A DNA stretch of 64,000 nt, taken from positions 558,001 through 622,000 of the forward strand of contig CAJTEE010000001.1 of the NCBI GenBank assembly GCA_910575275.1, given 5' to 3'. A model generated the notes under the pieces. It was given only the letters and a program-made list of their open reading frames with translations. It was not told the DNA's origin and did no database searches. How positions within the stretch are numbered: position 1 is the first letter of the stretch; every line of letters starts with the position of its first letter. The DNA is from Lachnospiraceae bacterium. GTDB taxonomy: Bacteria; Bacillota; Clostridia; Lachnospirales; Lachnospiraceae. Below are positions 36,668 to 45,987 of this stretch, in pieces. Both the position numbers and the translations under genes were made by a program.

Positions 36668-37855
36668 TTACAGATATTTCTTCAGCATCTCCACTCTGTC
36701 CAGGCGTTCCCACGGCAGATCCAGATCGGTTCTCCCAAAATGGCCGTACGCTGCCGTCTGCTTATAGATCGGGCGGCGCAGATCCAGCATGCGGATAATC
36801 CCGGCTGGCCGGAGATCAAAGTTTTCACGGATGATCTCCACAAGTTTCTCATTGCTAAGTTTCCCGGTTCCAAACGTATCTGCCATCACGGAAGTGGGCT
36901 GCGCTACCCCGATTGCATAAGAAAGCTGAATCTCACATTTCTCCGCCAGACCGGCCGCAACGAGGTTCTTCGCCACATAGCGGGCCGCATAGGCAGCGGA
37001 ACGATCTACCTTCGTACAATCCTTCCCTGAGAAAGCGCCGCCGCCGTGGCGCGCATAGCCGCCGTAGGTATCAACAATAATCTTTCTCCCGGTCAGGCCG
37101 CTGTCGCCGTGCGGGCCGCCGATCACAAAGCGGCCGGTCGGATTGATGAAAAATTTTGTGTTCGCGTCCACCAGCTCCTGCGGAAGAATCACATCAAAAA
37201 TATGCTTTTTCACATCCGCGTGGATCTGCTCCTGCGTCACTTCCTCGTCATGCTGGGTTGAAAGAACCACTGCATCCAGACGGCTGGGCTTCCCGTTTGC
37301 ATCGTACTCAACCGTCACCTGTGTCTTTCCATCCGGACGCAGATACCGAAGCGTCCCGTTCTTACGCACCTCGGTCAGGCGCCTGGCAAGCTTGTGGGCA
37401 AGTGCGATCGGATACGGCATATATTCCTCGGTCTCATTCGTCGCATAGCCGAACATCATTCCCTGATCGCCCGCCCCGATCGCATCCAGTTCATCCTCGG
37501 TCATGGTCTTTTCACGCGCCTCAAGCGCCTTATTGACGCCCATCGCAATGTCTGTGGACTGCTCGTCGATCGCGACCATCACGCCGCAGGTCTCGCAGTC
37601 AAAGCCGTACTTTGCACGGTCATAGCCAATCTCGCGGACCGTCTCGCGAACCAGCTTTTGAATGTCTACATAAGCCTTCGTGGTGATCTCTCCCATCACC
37701 ATGACGATTCCTGTTGTCGTACAGGTCTCGCACGCCACGCGGCTCATCGGATCCTGCGCCATCAGCGCATCTAGAATCGCATCCGAAATAGCATCACACA
37801 TCTTATCCGGATGGCCTTCCGTTACCGACTCAGAAGTAAATAATCTTTTTTCCAT
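36668..37855 (-). CDS. metK: S-adenosylmethionine synthetase
   Basis: Makes S-adenosylmethionine from methionine and ATP. 395 aa, full length. Signatures present: [14 protein letters not shown] near the N-terminus, [12 protein letters not shown] near 120, and [19 protein letters not shown] near 265. AGGAG lies shortly before the ATG. Its leader contains a SAM-I riboswitch followed by a terminator, so it is repressed when SAM is plentiful. Confidence 0.98.
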   Translation of the reverse strand: MEKRLFTSESVTEGHPDKMCDAISDAILDALMAQDPMSRVACETCTTTGIVMVMGEITTKAYVDIQKLVRETVREIGYDRAKYGFDCETCGVMVAIDEQSTDIAMGVNKALEAREKTMTEDELDAIGAGDQGMMFGYATNETEEYMPYPIALAHKLARRLTEVRKNGTLRYLRPDGKTQVTVEYDANGKPSRLDAVVLSTQHDEEVTQEQIHADVKKHIFDVILPQELVDANTKFFINPTGRFVIGGPHGDSGLTGRKIIVDTYGGYARHGGGAFSGKDCTKVDRSAAYAARYVAKNLVAAGLAEKCEIQLSYAIGVAQPTSVMADTFGTGKLSNEKLVEIIRENFDLRPAGIIRMLDLRRPIYKQTAAYGHFGRTDLDLPWERLDRVEMLKKYL

Positions 37856-37921
37856 CGCTTCTCCTTTCGTGAATCAGGTTTGGGCCTGCCGCTCCTTTTT
37901 TATGGCAGCATGCCCTGGCAA

Positions 37922-37954
37922 GAAAAAAGTCCGCTCATCTACATAAGCGGACTT
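37922..37954 (-). terminator. Expression-platform terminator of the metK riboswitch
   Basis: Minus strand AGTCCGCT, 10-nt loop, AGCGGACT, then six T. It lies 20 nt after the aptamer and is the probable SAM-controlled terminator. Confidence 0.88.
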
Positions 37955-37974
37955 GACATAACATGGCTATCAAA

Positions 37975-38093
37975 TCCTCTTATTGCTCGATTACTCGCTC
38001 AGGTTGGCACCTTCCTGTCCTCTCGCGACTGCGATGAACCGGGGTTGCCGTGACTTCACAGGTCCTATGTACCTCCATCACTCTGAATAAGGG
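37975..38093 (-). ncRNA. SAM-I (S-box) riboswitch
   Basis: Minus strand carries the conserved S-box core in order: CTTATTCAGAGTGATGGAGG, GGACCTGTGAAGTCACGGCAA (split by the usual kink-turn), GGTGCCAACCTGAGCGAG-like junction, and GAGCAATAAGAGGA closing P1. It lies just upstream of the metK terminator. Binding of SAM should favour the terminator. Confidence 0.95.
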
Positions 38094-38132
38094 ATATTGC
38101 GAACTTTTCTTTATTTGATTGTTACAACTATT

Positions 38133-38161
38133 ATCTTATCTGATTCCTTACAGAATGTCAA
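38133..38161 (-). promoter_or_regulatory. Promoter of the metK riboswitch transcript
   Basis: Minus strand TTGACA (38156-38161), 17-nt spacer, TAAGAT (38133-38138), about 35 nt before the riboswitch core. Confidence 0.72.
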
Positions 38162-38233
38162 TAGCGTTTTTTTCGCTTCCTTACCGTTCCCGCCGTCTAT
38201 GCGCTTTTCGCAAAGCCACTCAAACGATTCCCT

Positions 38234-39814
38234 CTACAGATTTGCAAACACCTCTGTCTGCTTCTGCAGTTCTCCGACGATCTCCTGATTGATGTCCATG
38301 TGGCCCGTGATATCTGCCATATCATCCACCAGACTGCGTGTGCTGTCCGCAACCCCTGTGATGCCCGATGCACTCTCGTCGATCGTCTTTGTGATGCTTT
38401 CGATTGAACCGGCGATTTCGGCCATGGAATTTCGCAGACGGTTTGCCCGGTCATTGAACGCATCCATTGCCTGCTCGATATACGCCGCGTCCTCCTTGTA
38501 CTGTCTTCCAGAATCCACAAAATCCTGAAATTCTGTCAGAATCGATTCGTTCAGATAATCCACCAATGCCTGCGCATGTCCGGAGAGTGTGTAGACCGCA
38601 TTTGTGACTACCTCGTTGATCTGTTGAATACGACTCGCCGTCTCCCCACAGGAATCCGCAAGCTGACGAATTTCTCTTGCTACCACTGCAAAGCCCTTTC
38701 CCGCCTCTCCGGCGCGCATCGCCTCAACAGAAGCGTTTAGCGCGATCAGATTCGTGGAGGAAGAAATCCCCATAATGTCCTTTGTGAGCGTGTGGATTTG
38801 GTCCACACTTCTGCTCTTTTCAATCGCCTCATTCAACACAGATAGAATATCTGTGACCTTTTTACTGATCACTTTCATATTATCCTGCGCAGTGCGTTCC
38901 ATCTCGTCGGCCCGCGCCCGCATCTCAATCGAATATTGTGTGATCGTGCTGCATTCCTCCGCCATATCGTTAACGTCTCCTTTAATGTCTGCAGCACTTT
39001 TGTTAATAACGGAGGAATTCCCGGCCACCTCCTGAATCGCTGCGGACAGTTCCAGCGCAAGGGCCGAAAGCTCTCTTGTACTCTTATCGGAGGTTCTGGC
39101 ACGTTGCAATACCTCGCTCACAACGCCATTAATGCGCTCCGAGCTTCCCTGAAGTGTTTGTATTGTACCTTTGATAGGGAGGATGACATAGGTTTGAATC
39201 ATTTTAACGGCAAGAAGCACTAAGAGAATGCCTGCCGCAACAGAAATAACACTGATTATGAGCGACGTTGCATAGACAATCATTAGCCGCTGCCTTGCCT
39301 GCGCCGTCCGGGCGCTGATAGACGCATACAGCTCGTCGATCCTGCGCTCGACGGCCGCCCCGTAGCCTGCCACATCCCCATTGGCGAGAGCATACGCTTC
39401 CTGTGTCTTGCTGTCTGCACTGGCACACAGAAGATGGACCAGCGCATGCTTAAACGAGTCATAATCCGCGAGCAGCGCCTGATAGACCTCAGTCTGCACA
39501 ACATACGTTTCGTATTCCGCGAGTGCGCAATCGAGTGCCCTCTCCTCCTCTTTTATTTCTGCAACCACCTCAATCATCGTGCTGTAATCCGTGGCGACGA
39601 TATGAGACAGCGCCATCTTATGGATATTCAGAATAGAGCGGCGGATCTCTGCAAGCTTCGTCTCTCCGACCATGTAATTATCCACAATATTCACGGCGTT
39701 TGCATTTACATTGTGAATACTAAAAACCGCCAGAATATTGGAGATCAGCGCCACAACTCCTAAAAGGATGATCGGAAGAAGCAGGCGTTTCTGGATACTG
39801 AGCCCATTTTTCAT
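38234..39814 (-). CDS. Methyl-accepting chemotaxis protein
   Basis: 526 aa. N-terminal membrane helix (about 10-32), a helical extracellular sensor (about 35-185), second helix (about 188-212), then a long cytoplasmic coiled coil. The signalling tip reads SSSTNLIALNASVEAMRAGE, then GKGFAVVAREIRQLAD, the kinase-contacting hairpin; the usual EAARAGE is EAMRAGE here. AAGGAG lies 8 nt before the ATG and overlaps the stop of the upstream binding-protein gene (12 nt between genes), so the two are co-translated. The binding protein may present its ligand to this receptor. Confidence 0.93.
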   Translation of the reverse strand: MKNGLSIQKRLLLPIILLGVVALISNILAVFSIHNVNANAVNIVDNYMVGETKLAEIRRSILNIHKMALSHIVATDYSTMIEVVAEIKEEERALDCALAEYETYVVQTEVYQALLADYDSFKHALVHLLCASADSKTQEAYALANGDVAGYGAAVERRIDELYASISARTAQARQRLMIVYATSLIISVISVAAGILLVLLAVKMIQTYVILPIKGTIQTLQGSSERINGVVSEVLQRARTSDKSTRELSALALELSAAIQEVAGNSSVINKSAADIKGDVNDMAEECSTITQYSIEMRARADEMERTAQDNMKVISKKVTDILSVLNEAIEKSRSVDQIHTLTKDIMGISSSTNLIALNASVEAMRAGEAGKGFAVVAREIRQLADSCGETASRIQQINEVVTNAVYTLSGHAQALVDYLNESILTEFQDFVDSGRQYKEDAAYIEQAMDAFNDRANRLRNSMAEIAGSIESITKTIDESASGITGVADSTRSLVDDMADITGHMDINQEIVGELQKQTEVFANL

Positions 39815-39826
39815 ATTCCATTCTCC

Positions 39827-41068
39827 TTATCTGGCTATAATATCTTCTGTCATTTTATCCAGCTGTTTCTGTAGGTCCTCTCCCGTCGGATTGCCTGCCG
39901 CCATATTCTCCGCAAAAACAGCAACCGGGTCCCAAAAATGGCCGCCTACTCTCTGCAGGTCTGAAAATTCCGACTGTGCCAGAAGCGCAGCAATCGCCGG
40001 TGATCCCTGTACCGCTAAAGACATTGCCGCCTGGCTGTTGGACGGCCCCTGTCCACGCATCGCAAATCGAAGCTCCTGACTCTGTTCTTTCGTCAGCCAC
40101 TCTGCCAGACGAATCGCCCATTCATAATTCTTCGAATAAGCGTTCGCGCCAACCAGCTTGCAGCCCGAAAAGGAAGCCATCTGGATCTGCCGTCCCCGGC
40201 AGGTATAGGTGGGAAGCTTCGCGGCTCCCAGATCTTCTCCCCAGATTTCTTCCAACGCCACTGCATTCCAGACGCCGCTGACACCCGCAATGACGGAGCC
40301 AGCCCGCACTCCTTCCATAAATTCTACATCCGTCCGGCTCGCAAATCCGGTACTCGCCGCAACATCCAACATGGCTTGCGCGACATCCACTCCGCGAATT
40401 TCTCCCTCCTGTCCGTTCCAGGTACAGAAATTGGTGATTCCATCCGGATTCAGCCCCACCTCCAGTCCGGTATTGCCAAAAAATGCATATACATACCAGG
40501 CAGATGTCCAATCCATGACGAACAATTTCTCATTTTCTGCTGCGATCTTTAAAATGCGGTCCAAAGTCTCAACGTCCTCGTCCGAAAAGTACCGTCTGTT
40601 AAAATACAAAAAATATCCATTGTCCGCTGTCAGCGGGTAGGCATACAGCGTCCCGGCAACCGAGGCCGCCTCCACTGTGCTCGACAGATTCGCTCCCGTG
40701 ATCTCTCCGGAATTTTCAACGGGTTCAAGCGCTCCGGCCGCCGCCAATGCATTTAACTGATCGTCAGCAAAGGTAAACACATCGGCTCCCGCCTCCAGAT
40801 CTATCAGCAGATTATCCTTGCATTGAGACTCACTGTGCGCCTCAAAGGTAATCCGAAAATCTGCCTCCCCCTGGTATTGCTGCTCAAAGCTGCGGATCAA
40901 CTGACCCAGAAGCTCCTCATCCTCCTCGGCTCCCCAAACCGTCAGTTCCACTGTTTTCTTATCTTTTTTTGCAGCATGCTCTCCCTCCGGCTGTGCGCTG
41001 CCCGTGCAGCCAGCCGCCGATACGACACAGAAAAATATCGCTGCCCATGCAAAAAAACCTTTTCTCAT
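39827..41068 (-). CDS. Extracellular solute-binding lipoprotein, family 1 (sugar type)
   Basis: 413 aa. Lipoprotein signal (MRKGFFAWAAIFFCVV then AAGC lipobox; Cys near residue 21), a charged linker, and a family 1 binding protein fold: ELTVWGAEEDEELL, DVFTFADDQLNALAAAG, YAYPLTADNGYFLYFN, and a later Gly-rich GVSGVWNAV. These features resemble carbohydrate-binding proteins of ABC importers. No permease or ATPase is adjacent; the next gene is a chemoreceptor. The ATG at 41068 has GAGGGGA about 9 nt upstream. A copy of the dispersed repeat lies just before it. Confidence 0.9.
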   Translation of the reverse strand: MRKGFFAWAAIFFCVVSAAGCTGSAQPEGEHAAKKDKKTVELTVWGAEEDEELLGQLIRSFEQQYQGEADFRITFEAHSESQCKDNLLIDLEAGADVFTFADDQLNALAAAGALEPVENSGEITGANLSSTVEAASVAGTLYAYPLTADNGYFLYFNRRYFSDEDVETLDRILKIAAENEKLFVMDWTSAWYVYAFFGNTGLEVGLNPDGITNFCTWNGQEGEIRGVDVAQAMLDVAASTGFASRTDVEFMEGVRAGSVIAGVSGVWNAVALEEIWGEDLGAAKLPTYTCRGRQIQMASFSGCKLVGANAYSKNYEWAIRLAEWLTKEQSQELRFAMRGQGPSNSQAAMSLAVQGSPAIAALLAQSEFSDLQRVGGHFWDPVAVFAENMAAGNPTGEDLQKQLDKMTEDIIAR

Positions 41069-41105
41069 CCATCCATTCCCCTCGCAAAAAAGTATTTCCA
41101 TCTTT

Positions 41106-41239
41106 AAAAAAGAGTTCGCTTCGCGAACTCTCGCGCCGGAGCGACCTCACTCCGCTGGGTCAGACTCTGCGCATCCTGGCTCATCAGGGCCTTTTTGTCT
41201 TATAGGAAATTCGAAAAAATTTTCTATAAGACAAAAAGG
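41106..41239. repeat. Dispersed intergenic repeat, copy B
   Basis: 134 bp with a six-A end next to hairpin GAGTTCGC-TTC-GCGAACTC (so a terminator on the minus strand), the shared block GCGACCTCACTCCG, CAGACTCTGC, a small GGC/GCC hairpin followed by TTTTT (a terminator on the plus strand), and a near-perfect palindrome with 23-bp arms (41190-41212 and 41217-41239, two mismatches). It lies between murA and the binding-protein gene, joined to the murA terminator. Confidence 0.8.
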
Positions 41240-41263
41240 CCCCTTCTTTAAAAGAAGTGGCCC
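41233..41263 (-). terminator. murA terminator
   Basis: Minus strand GGCCACTTCTTT / AAAGAAGGGGCC, followed by TTTTTGTC. It starts about 8 nt after the murA stop; its T run is the outer end of repeat copy B. Confidence 0.82.
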
Positions 41264-41270
41264 CACTCAG

Positions 41271-42563
41271 CTAACCTACCTTCAAACGAAACTTCTGCAC
41301 TTCCTTTTCCGTATCAACACGTTCAATGTTTGCGCCAAGGGCCCGAAGCTTCTCATCAAAATTCTCGTACCCGCGTTCAATATATCCGATTTCATCCACC
41401 GTTGTGTAGCCCTCTGCAGCAAGACCTGCCAATACCAGAGCCGCTCCCGCGCGCAGATCCGGTGCAACCACCTGGGCTCCCGTCAAAAGCGAGACCCCAT
41501 CCACGATGGCGACCGAGCTCTCGATCTGAATATTGGCTCCCATACGCGACAGCTCACCGGCATACTTAAAACGATTCTCAAAAATGCTTTCTGTCACGAC
41601 ACTGGTGCCCTCCGCAAGCGCGAGGGCAACCGTCATCTGCGGCTGCATATCAGTCGGGAATCCCGGATACGGCTGCGTTTTAAAGTTCATATGGCGCTGT
41701 CTCGGCCTTCCGACCACACGGATCTCCTCGTCAAATTCCACGACCTCGCAGCCGATCTCCACGAGCTTTGCGGAGATCGCTTCCAGATGCTTCGGTATCA
41801 CATTTTTTACCGTGATATCCCCCCGAGTCACGGCTGCCGCACACATGAACGTACCGGCCTCGATCTGATCCGGAATAATCGAATAATTTGTCCCATGGAG
41901 CTTCCTGACGCCCCGGATACGGATCACATCCGTGCCGGCTCCGCGGATCTTTGCGCCCATGCTGTTCAAAAAGTTCGCCACGTCTACCACATGCGGCTCC
42001 TTCGCCACATTTTCAAGGATGGTCTCCCCTTCCGCCATTGTGGCCGCCATCATGATATTGATGGTTGCGCCGACGGAAACCACGTCCAGATAAATGTGGC
42101 TCGCCACCAAATCAATCGCATGCGCACAGACCGCACCGCGAACGATCGACACATCGGCTCCTAGTGCACGGAATCCCTTCATATGCTGGTCAATCGGGCG
42201 GCTCCCGATCGTACAGCCTCCGGGAAGCGGCACCTCGGCGCTCTTATATTTCCCGAGCAGCGCGCCAATAAAATAATAGGACGCACGGATGCGGCGCATA
42301 TGCTCATCCTCGACCGTGACCGCATGAATCTCCTTCGCGTTGATCCGTACCGTATGACGGTCGAGCCGTTCCACTTTTGCACCCAGTCCGCGGATTGCAT
42401 CAATCAATGCATTAATATCGCTCACATCCGGCAGATTGTCTACGGTCACATCCTCATCGGTCATGATCGACGCCGCCAGTATCCCCAGAGCCGCATTTTT
42501 CGCACCGCTTATCAGCACCTCACCTGCAAGCGGATTGCCGCCCTTCATGATATATTGTCCCAT
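41271..42563 (-). CDS. murA: UDP-N-acetylglucosamine 1-carboxyvinyltransferase
   Basis: First committed step of peptidoglycan synthesis, adding enolpyruvate to UDP-GlcNAc. 430 aa, full length. SGAKNAALGILAAS near residue 20 (substrate Lys/Asn), the fosfomycin-target Cys in PGGCTIGSRPID near 117, and the late NRFKYAGELSRMGA and DLRAGAALVLAGL are all present. It is transcribed alone, with its own promoter and terminator. Clostridia often have two copies (murA1, murA2/murZ); I cannot tell which this is. Confidence 0.96.
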   Translation of the reverse strand: MGQYIMKGGNPLAGEVLISGAKNAALGILAASIMTDEDVTVDNLPDVSDINALIDAIRGLGAKVERLDRHTVRINAKEIHAVTVEDEHMRRIRASYYFIGALLGKYKSAEVPLPGGCTIGSRPIDQHMKGFRALGADVSIVRGAVCAHAIDLVASHIYLDVVSVGATINIMMAATMAEGETILENVAKEPHVVDVANFLNSMGAKIRGAGTDVIRIRGVRKLHGTNYSIIPDQIEAGTFMCAAAVTRGDITVKNVIPKHLEAISAKLVEIGCEVVEFDEEIRVVGRPRQRHMNFKTQPYPGFPTDMQPQMTVALALAEGTSVVTESIFENRFKYAGELSRMGANIQIESSVAIVDGVSLLTGAQVVAPDLRAGAALVLAGLAAEGYTTVDEIGYIERGYENFDEKLRALGANIERVDTEKEVQKFRLKVG

Positions 42564-42649
42564 GCTGCACCTCTATATCCGATTATACCGTCTCCCAACT
42601 TTCTGGAAGACAGCCCCTTTTTTTATAAATCATTACATCCGATTAGATA

Positions 42650-42677
42650 ATTATACCATAGATTGAAAATTTGTAAA
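42650..42677 (-). promoter_or_regulatory. murA promoter
   Basis: Minus strand TTTACA (42672-42677), 16-nt spacer, TATAAT (42650-42655), with a leader of about 80 nt. Confidence 0.65.
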
Positions 42678-42802
42678 GCATCGTTTTAAGGTTGTCTTAA
42701 TAATTTGTTCACATTTTATCGCATTTTTTCTCTTTTTTATAAGAAATATTTAAAAAATTCATGACAAATTTACGAACATTTTTATGGCGGCGGACATTTT
42801 CT

Positions 42803-45364
42803 CTAATTGGTAAACAGGCAGCATATAAAATCATTTCCAGCTCCGGAAAAATATTCCTCCGCGCTTTCCATGGCCCATGTTTCGCTCCCCGATGCTGCGG
42901 GATCATAGATCCGTACGCTTGCCTGGTCATAGCCGGTCAGATATAAATACTGTCCCTCGCTCGTATATGCCAACACCGGCATTCCGCGTCCGACAAAATA
43001 CAATGCCTGATTTAAAGTACAGCCCGAAAGCTCCAGCATAAGGCATTCGTCCTCGGCCCAGGCATTTCCCACAAAGCCTTCACGATTTCGTTCGATCCGC
43101 TTAAGCGCCGTCGAAATGTCACGGATGTGGTACGAGTTTGCCTTATTGCCGCGTACCCAGATCACTTCGTTTTTCCCGACGCTCACAAAGCCCATGCAGG
43201 CATATGCCGTGGCTGCCGCCTCAGAGAAGTCCACAAAGCGCCCCAGATAACGTCCGCGACCATATGCGTAGAACTCCATAACCTCCGCAGGCTTGGCCGC
43301 CTCCAGAGTGAGTACTGCCGTCTCCTCAGCCGCCAGTTTCTCCGGCGAAAGCAGGCGCAGCTTATCGTCAGCAGCGATATCCGTAGAAAGCTGTACAAAA
43401 TAAACCCGTCCCTTTTCCTCCGATGCATACCAGCCTATGTCATCCATTCTACCGGGCAGCGCGTCTACATTGCAGACCAACGTGTCCGACACGGTCGGGG
43501 CAAAGAATCCTCTGTCTTTATCATATACATTTTCAATATGGATCCGGCTCTCATCCACCCAGACACTGCGGATCCAGGAATCCGTTTTCTCGTAGGATTT
43601 TACACGGCCCATGGCCCGGTCTACAATCTCCAGACGTTTTAAAAAAATGCCCTTGATCCGCCCGTTCGACATGATATAATCCCTTGCATCCCCGATGCCA
43701 TAGACGCAATCGTTCCCTACAAAGCCCAGAATCCGGCATATCGCCCCGTTTTCGTCGCCAAGCTGTGTCTTTTCCCCGGTATCCAGATCCATGATATGAA
43801 GAACACTCGAATCATAGACTCCTGTATCCTCCTGCCAGGCAAGCCTTGTACCGTCCTGGCTGACCGAGAACTTATCATTTGTCAGCCCAGAGGCAACCAC
43901 CACATACTCATAACTTGTTAAATCAATCCCGTACACGGTTTCATTCATATACAGGTACAAAATTCCGTTTGCCCCTCTATGTGCCAGCGTTTCCACATCC
44001 AGCTTGAGCTGTCCAAAAGGCACAGAGGCCGGAAGGAAAAATTTTTCCTCCAGTGCGTTATCGTCGGCGTGGTAGCGATAGTAGGACACACCGGTCTCTC
44101 CCTCATGCGTTCCCCGATTCATATAACCGTACACCAAAAAATCAATGCTTCCGTCTTCTGCCACCTCCAGAATCTCGATTCCATGCGCATCGTTAGCCGC
44201 CCGCAGATCCGCCTCATTTGCGCCGCCAAACGAAAAGACCCGAATGCTTCTGCCGTTATTGTGGGAAAAGAAGCCCTCGCTTCCTGCCTCCTTACGTCGG
44301 TCGAAGGCCCATAGTTCACGATTTACCACAAACGCGACCACCTGCTCATCCGCGCTTTTCTTCGCATACAGGTAACGCCCGCTGTTGATGCCGAGAAGGA
44401 TCCGGCGTCCCGAAAAAAGCTCCCGCTCTCCGGTAAAAAACTGGTTCATTTCCCGTTCAAAGTCCATCATATAGATACGCTGTGTGGCCCATCTGAGCGT
44501 AAAATTCTCTGTGACCGTATAGAGCTCTGTCCTGTCTCCCTCCTCATTCTGGCGCCGCACACGATATTCCAACTGAACATTCGCCAGATTTCCGGAAAGT
44601 TCCTTTAGCGTCAAAAAAACCCGGTCCGGGCGGGCGACGCCAAGCTTCCCCCAAGTGATCTGTGTAAAACTATTTTTCAGAGTAACGGTTCCGAATGTGC
44701 TGTTATCCGCCCCCGCTGATGACTCCATGTACATCGTCAGAGACTGCGCCGCCTCGTAATCCATGCTTTTCTCAGAAAATTCTTCGGCCAGCGTCAGCAT
44801 TTCCTCCACATGTTCATTGTCTGTATCCACGATTCTCGCATAATACCAAACCGTGTCTCCCTCGGCCAGACGCACATTCAGCCCCAGCGAATATTCTCGT
44901 TCCTTTTCCAGAAGATTCTGGATCGGAAGCAGGATCTCAATCGTTTTGTCTGCATGTTTCCAATCCGTGAGTTCCGTCCGTTCCACCAGATGCTCCATAT
45001 CCAGGCTTCTGATCTCATAGCTGATTGCAGCCACACTCCCCGCGCTCTCGATCCGCAGCGCAAGCCGCCTGTCCGCAGGCAACACAAGAAGACTGTCACG
45101 ATCTGCCGTAACAGCCCTCTCCTCCTTATGTCCAAATAAAGGCGCCATTTCACGTCCAAGCATTCGGGGAAACACGACAGGCAGCGTCGGCTGTGCCATG
45201 GCCGTGTAGGAAACGGCCCCGCTCTCCTTTCCCTGCCGCATGGGCCAAATAAAATAAAAGATGGCTGCCACGACAAATACAGCGAGCAGCACAAGTGCCT
45301 TCTTTCCGATTCTTTTTCCGGCTTTCATTCTTTTCGTTTTTCCTTGTTTTCTCTCCTGGCGCAT
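42803..45364 (-). CDS. Membrane-anchored propeller-like protein with C39-like C-terminus
   Basis: 853 aa; not confidently named. A basic N-terminus is followed by one membrane helix (about 23-40, ALVLLAVFVVAAIFYFIW), so the rest is outside. The middle (about 330-700) has many strand pairs with WD/PQQ-like turns (DGTRLAWQED, HIMDLDTGEK, GIGDARDYIM), suggesting a beta-propeller. The last 80 residues (LELSGCTLNQALYFVGRG, PVLAYTSEGQYLYLTGYD, YDP) resemble C39-like cysteine peptidase domains. The ATG at 45364 overlaps the end of a small inverted-repeat element; an internal ATG at residue 13 follows AAGGA and may be the true start. Confidence 0.6.
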   Translation of the reverse strand: MRQERKQGKTKRMKAGKRIGKKALVLLAVFVVAAIFYFIWPMRQGKESGAVSYTAMAQPTLPVVFPRMLGREMAPLFGHKEERAVTADRDSLLVLPADRRLALRIESAGSVAAISYEIRSLDMEHLVERTELTDWKHADKTIEILLPIQNLLEKEREYSLGLNVRLAEGDTVWYYARIVDTDNEHVEEMLTLAEEFSEKSMDYEAAQSLTMYMESSAGADNSTFGTVTLKNSFTQITWGKLGVARPDRVFLTLKELSGNLANVQLEYRVRRQNEEGDRTELYTVTENFTLRWATQRIYMMDFEREMNQFFTGERELFSGRRILLGINSGRYLYAKKSADEQVVAFVVNRELWAFDRRKEAGSEGFFSHNNGRSIRVFSFGGANEADLRAANDAHGIEILEVAEDGSIDFLVYGYMNRGTHEGETGVSYYRYHADDNALEEKFFLPASVPFGQLKLDVETLAHRGANGILYLYMNETVYGIDLTSYEYVVVASGLTNDKFSVSQDGTRLAWQEDTGVYDSSVLHIMDLDTGEKTQLGDENGAICRILGFVGNDCVYGIGDARDYIMSNGRIKGIFLKRLEIVDRAMGRVKSYEKTDSWIRSVWVDESRIHIENVYDKDRGFFAPTVSDTLVCNVDALPGRMDDIGWYASEEKGRVYFVQLSTDIAADDKLRLLSPEKLAAEETAVLTLEAAKPAEVMEFYAYGRGRYLGRFVDFSEAAATAYACMGFVSVGKNEVIWVRGNKANSYHIRDISTALKRIERNREGFVGNAWAEDECLMLELSGCTLNQALYFVGRGMPVLAYTSEGQYLYLTGYDQASVRIYDPAASGSETWAMESAEEYFSGAGNDFICCLFTN

Positions 45365-45512
45365 GTTTGAAAATTGCTTTCGGGCAGCTGTACGTCACAA
45401 TTCATGGGTGATTTGGCTCAAATGAACGTGGCGCAGTGGGCTGCGTTAAGTGAATTTGGGCCAAATATACCGCGAAGCAGGACATGCAGATGGCAGGAAT
45501 GGATTTTCAAAC
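45365..45512. repeat. MITE-like element with 10-bp terminal inverted repeats
   Basis: Ends in perfect inverted repeats GTTTGAAAAT (45365-45374) and ATTTTCAAAC (45503-45512), the right end followed by ACGCTCTAG. Non-coding. The same terminal motif (CTAGAG, YGTRTTTGAAAA) occurs at 63415-63431 in a shorter element. It lies directly upstream of the 42803-45364 gene and may have supplied its first codons. Confidence 0.6.
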
Positions 45513-45542
45513 ACGCTCTAGCATTGCCGTAAAATCGGCGGT

Positions 45543-45917
45543 TTAATCTATGTGGAACGTTCTTCTTCGGAGCAATTCGTTCAGAAGCAGGACCAACGTC
45601 ATATCCTCGTCTGCATCCCTTCCCAGCTCCTTCGCACGCCTGACAATCCTGTTGCGCATCCGGCAGATCGTCTCACGATCCGGATATTCATCATAAATCG
45701 GGCTTCCCTTATAATCCAGCCGGTCGCAGAGCTCCTCGACGAGCTGTTCGCAAAACCGGACCGCAGCCGGATAAAGCCCTTTAAAATAATCCACCTCATT
45801 TTTATGCCTGCGCCGCTCTCTGGGGCTTTTCGCAAATAATTCCGGTGTCTGTTCCTCTCTCCGATACAGCATATATGGCTGCAGGGCCTGCGGATACCCT
45901 CTGTAAACCATTCCCAT
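45543..45917 (-). CDS. Conserved clostridial hypothetical protein
   Basis: 124 aa, soluble, helical. It contains LYPAAVRFCEQLVEELCDRL and YDEYPDRETICRMRNRI, a pattern seen in small Lachnospiraceae proteins of unknown function (EECDxMEYxGSxMYDEYPD type). The start is uncertain: the ATG at 45917 (MGMVYRGYPQ) has AGGGACGGG upstream; an ATG at 45953 is possible but lacks a ribosome binding site. It lies 70 nt after the nucleotidyltransferase gene in the same direction. Confidence 0.65.
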   Translation of the reverse strand: MGMVYRGYPQALQPYMLYRREEQTPELFAKSPRERRRHKNEVDYFKGLYPAAVRFCEQLVEELCDRLDYKGSPIYDEYPDRETICRMRNRIVRRAKELGRDADEDMTLVLLLNELLRRRTFHID

Positions 45918-45987
45918 AAAATTCCCGTCCCTTCCAAACAGAGTCTTCTGCATGTATTCTATGCAGGAAGGGACGGGAATGTCACAT

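Noticed and set aside
41004-42164. A 386-codon plus-strand frame opposite murA and the binding-protein gene
   Set aside because: It crosses a repeat element and the antisense of two strongly supported genes; composition is His/Arg-rich, as expected for antisense translation.
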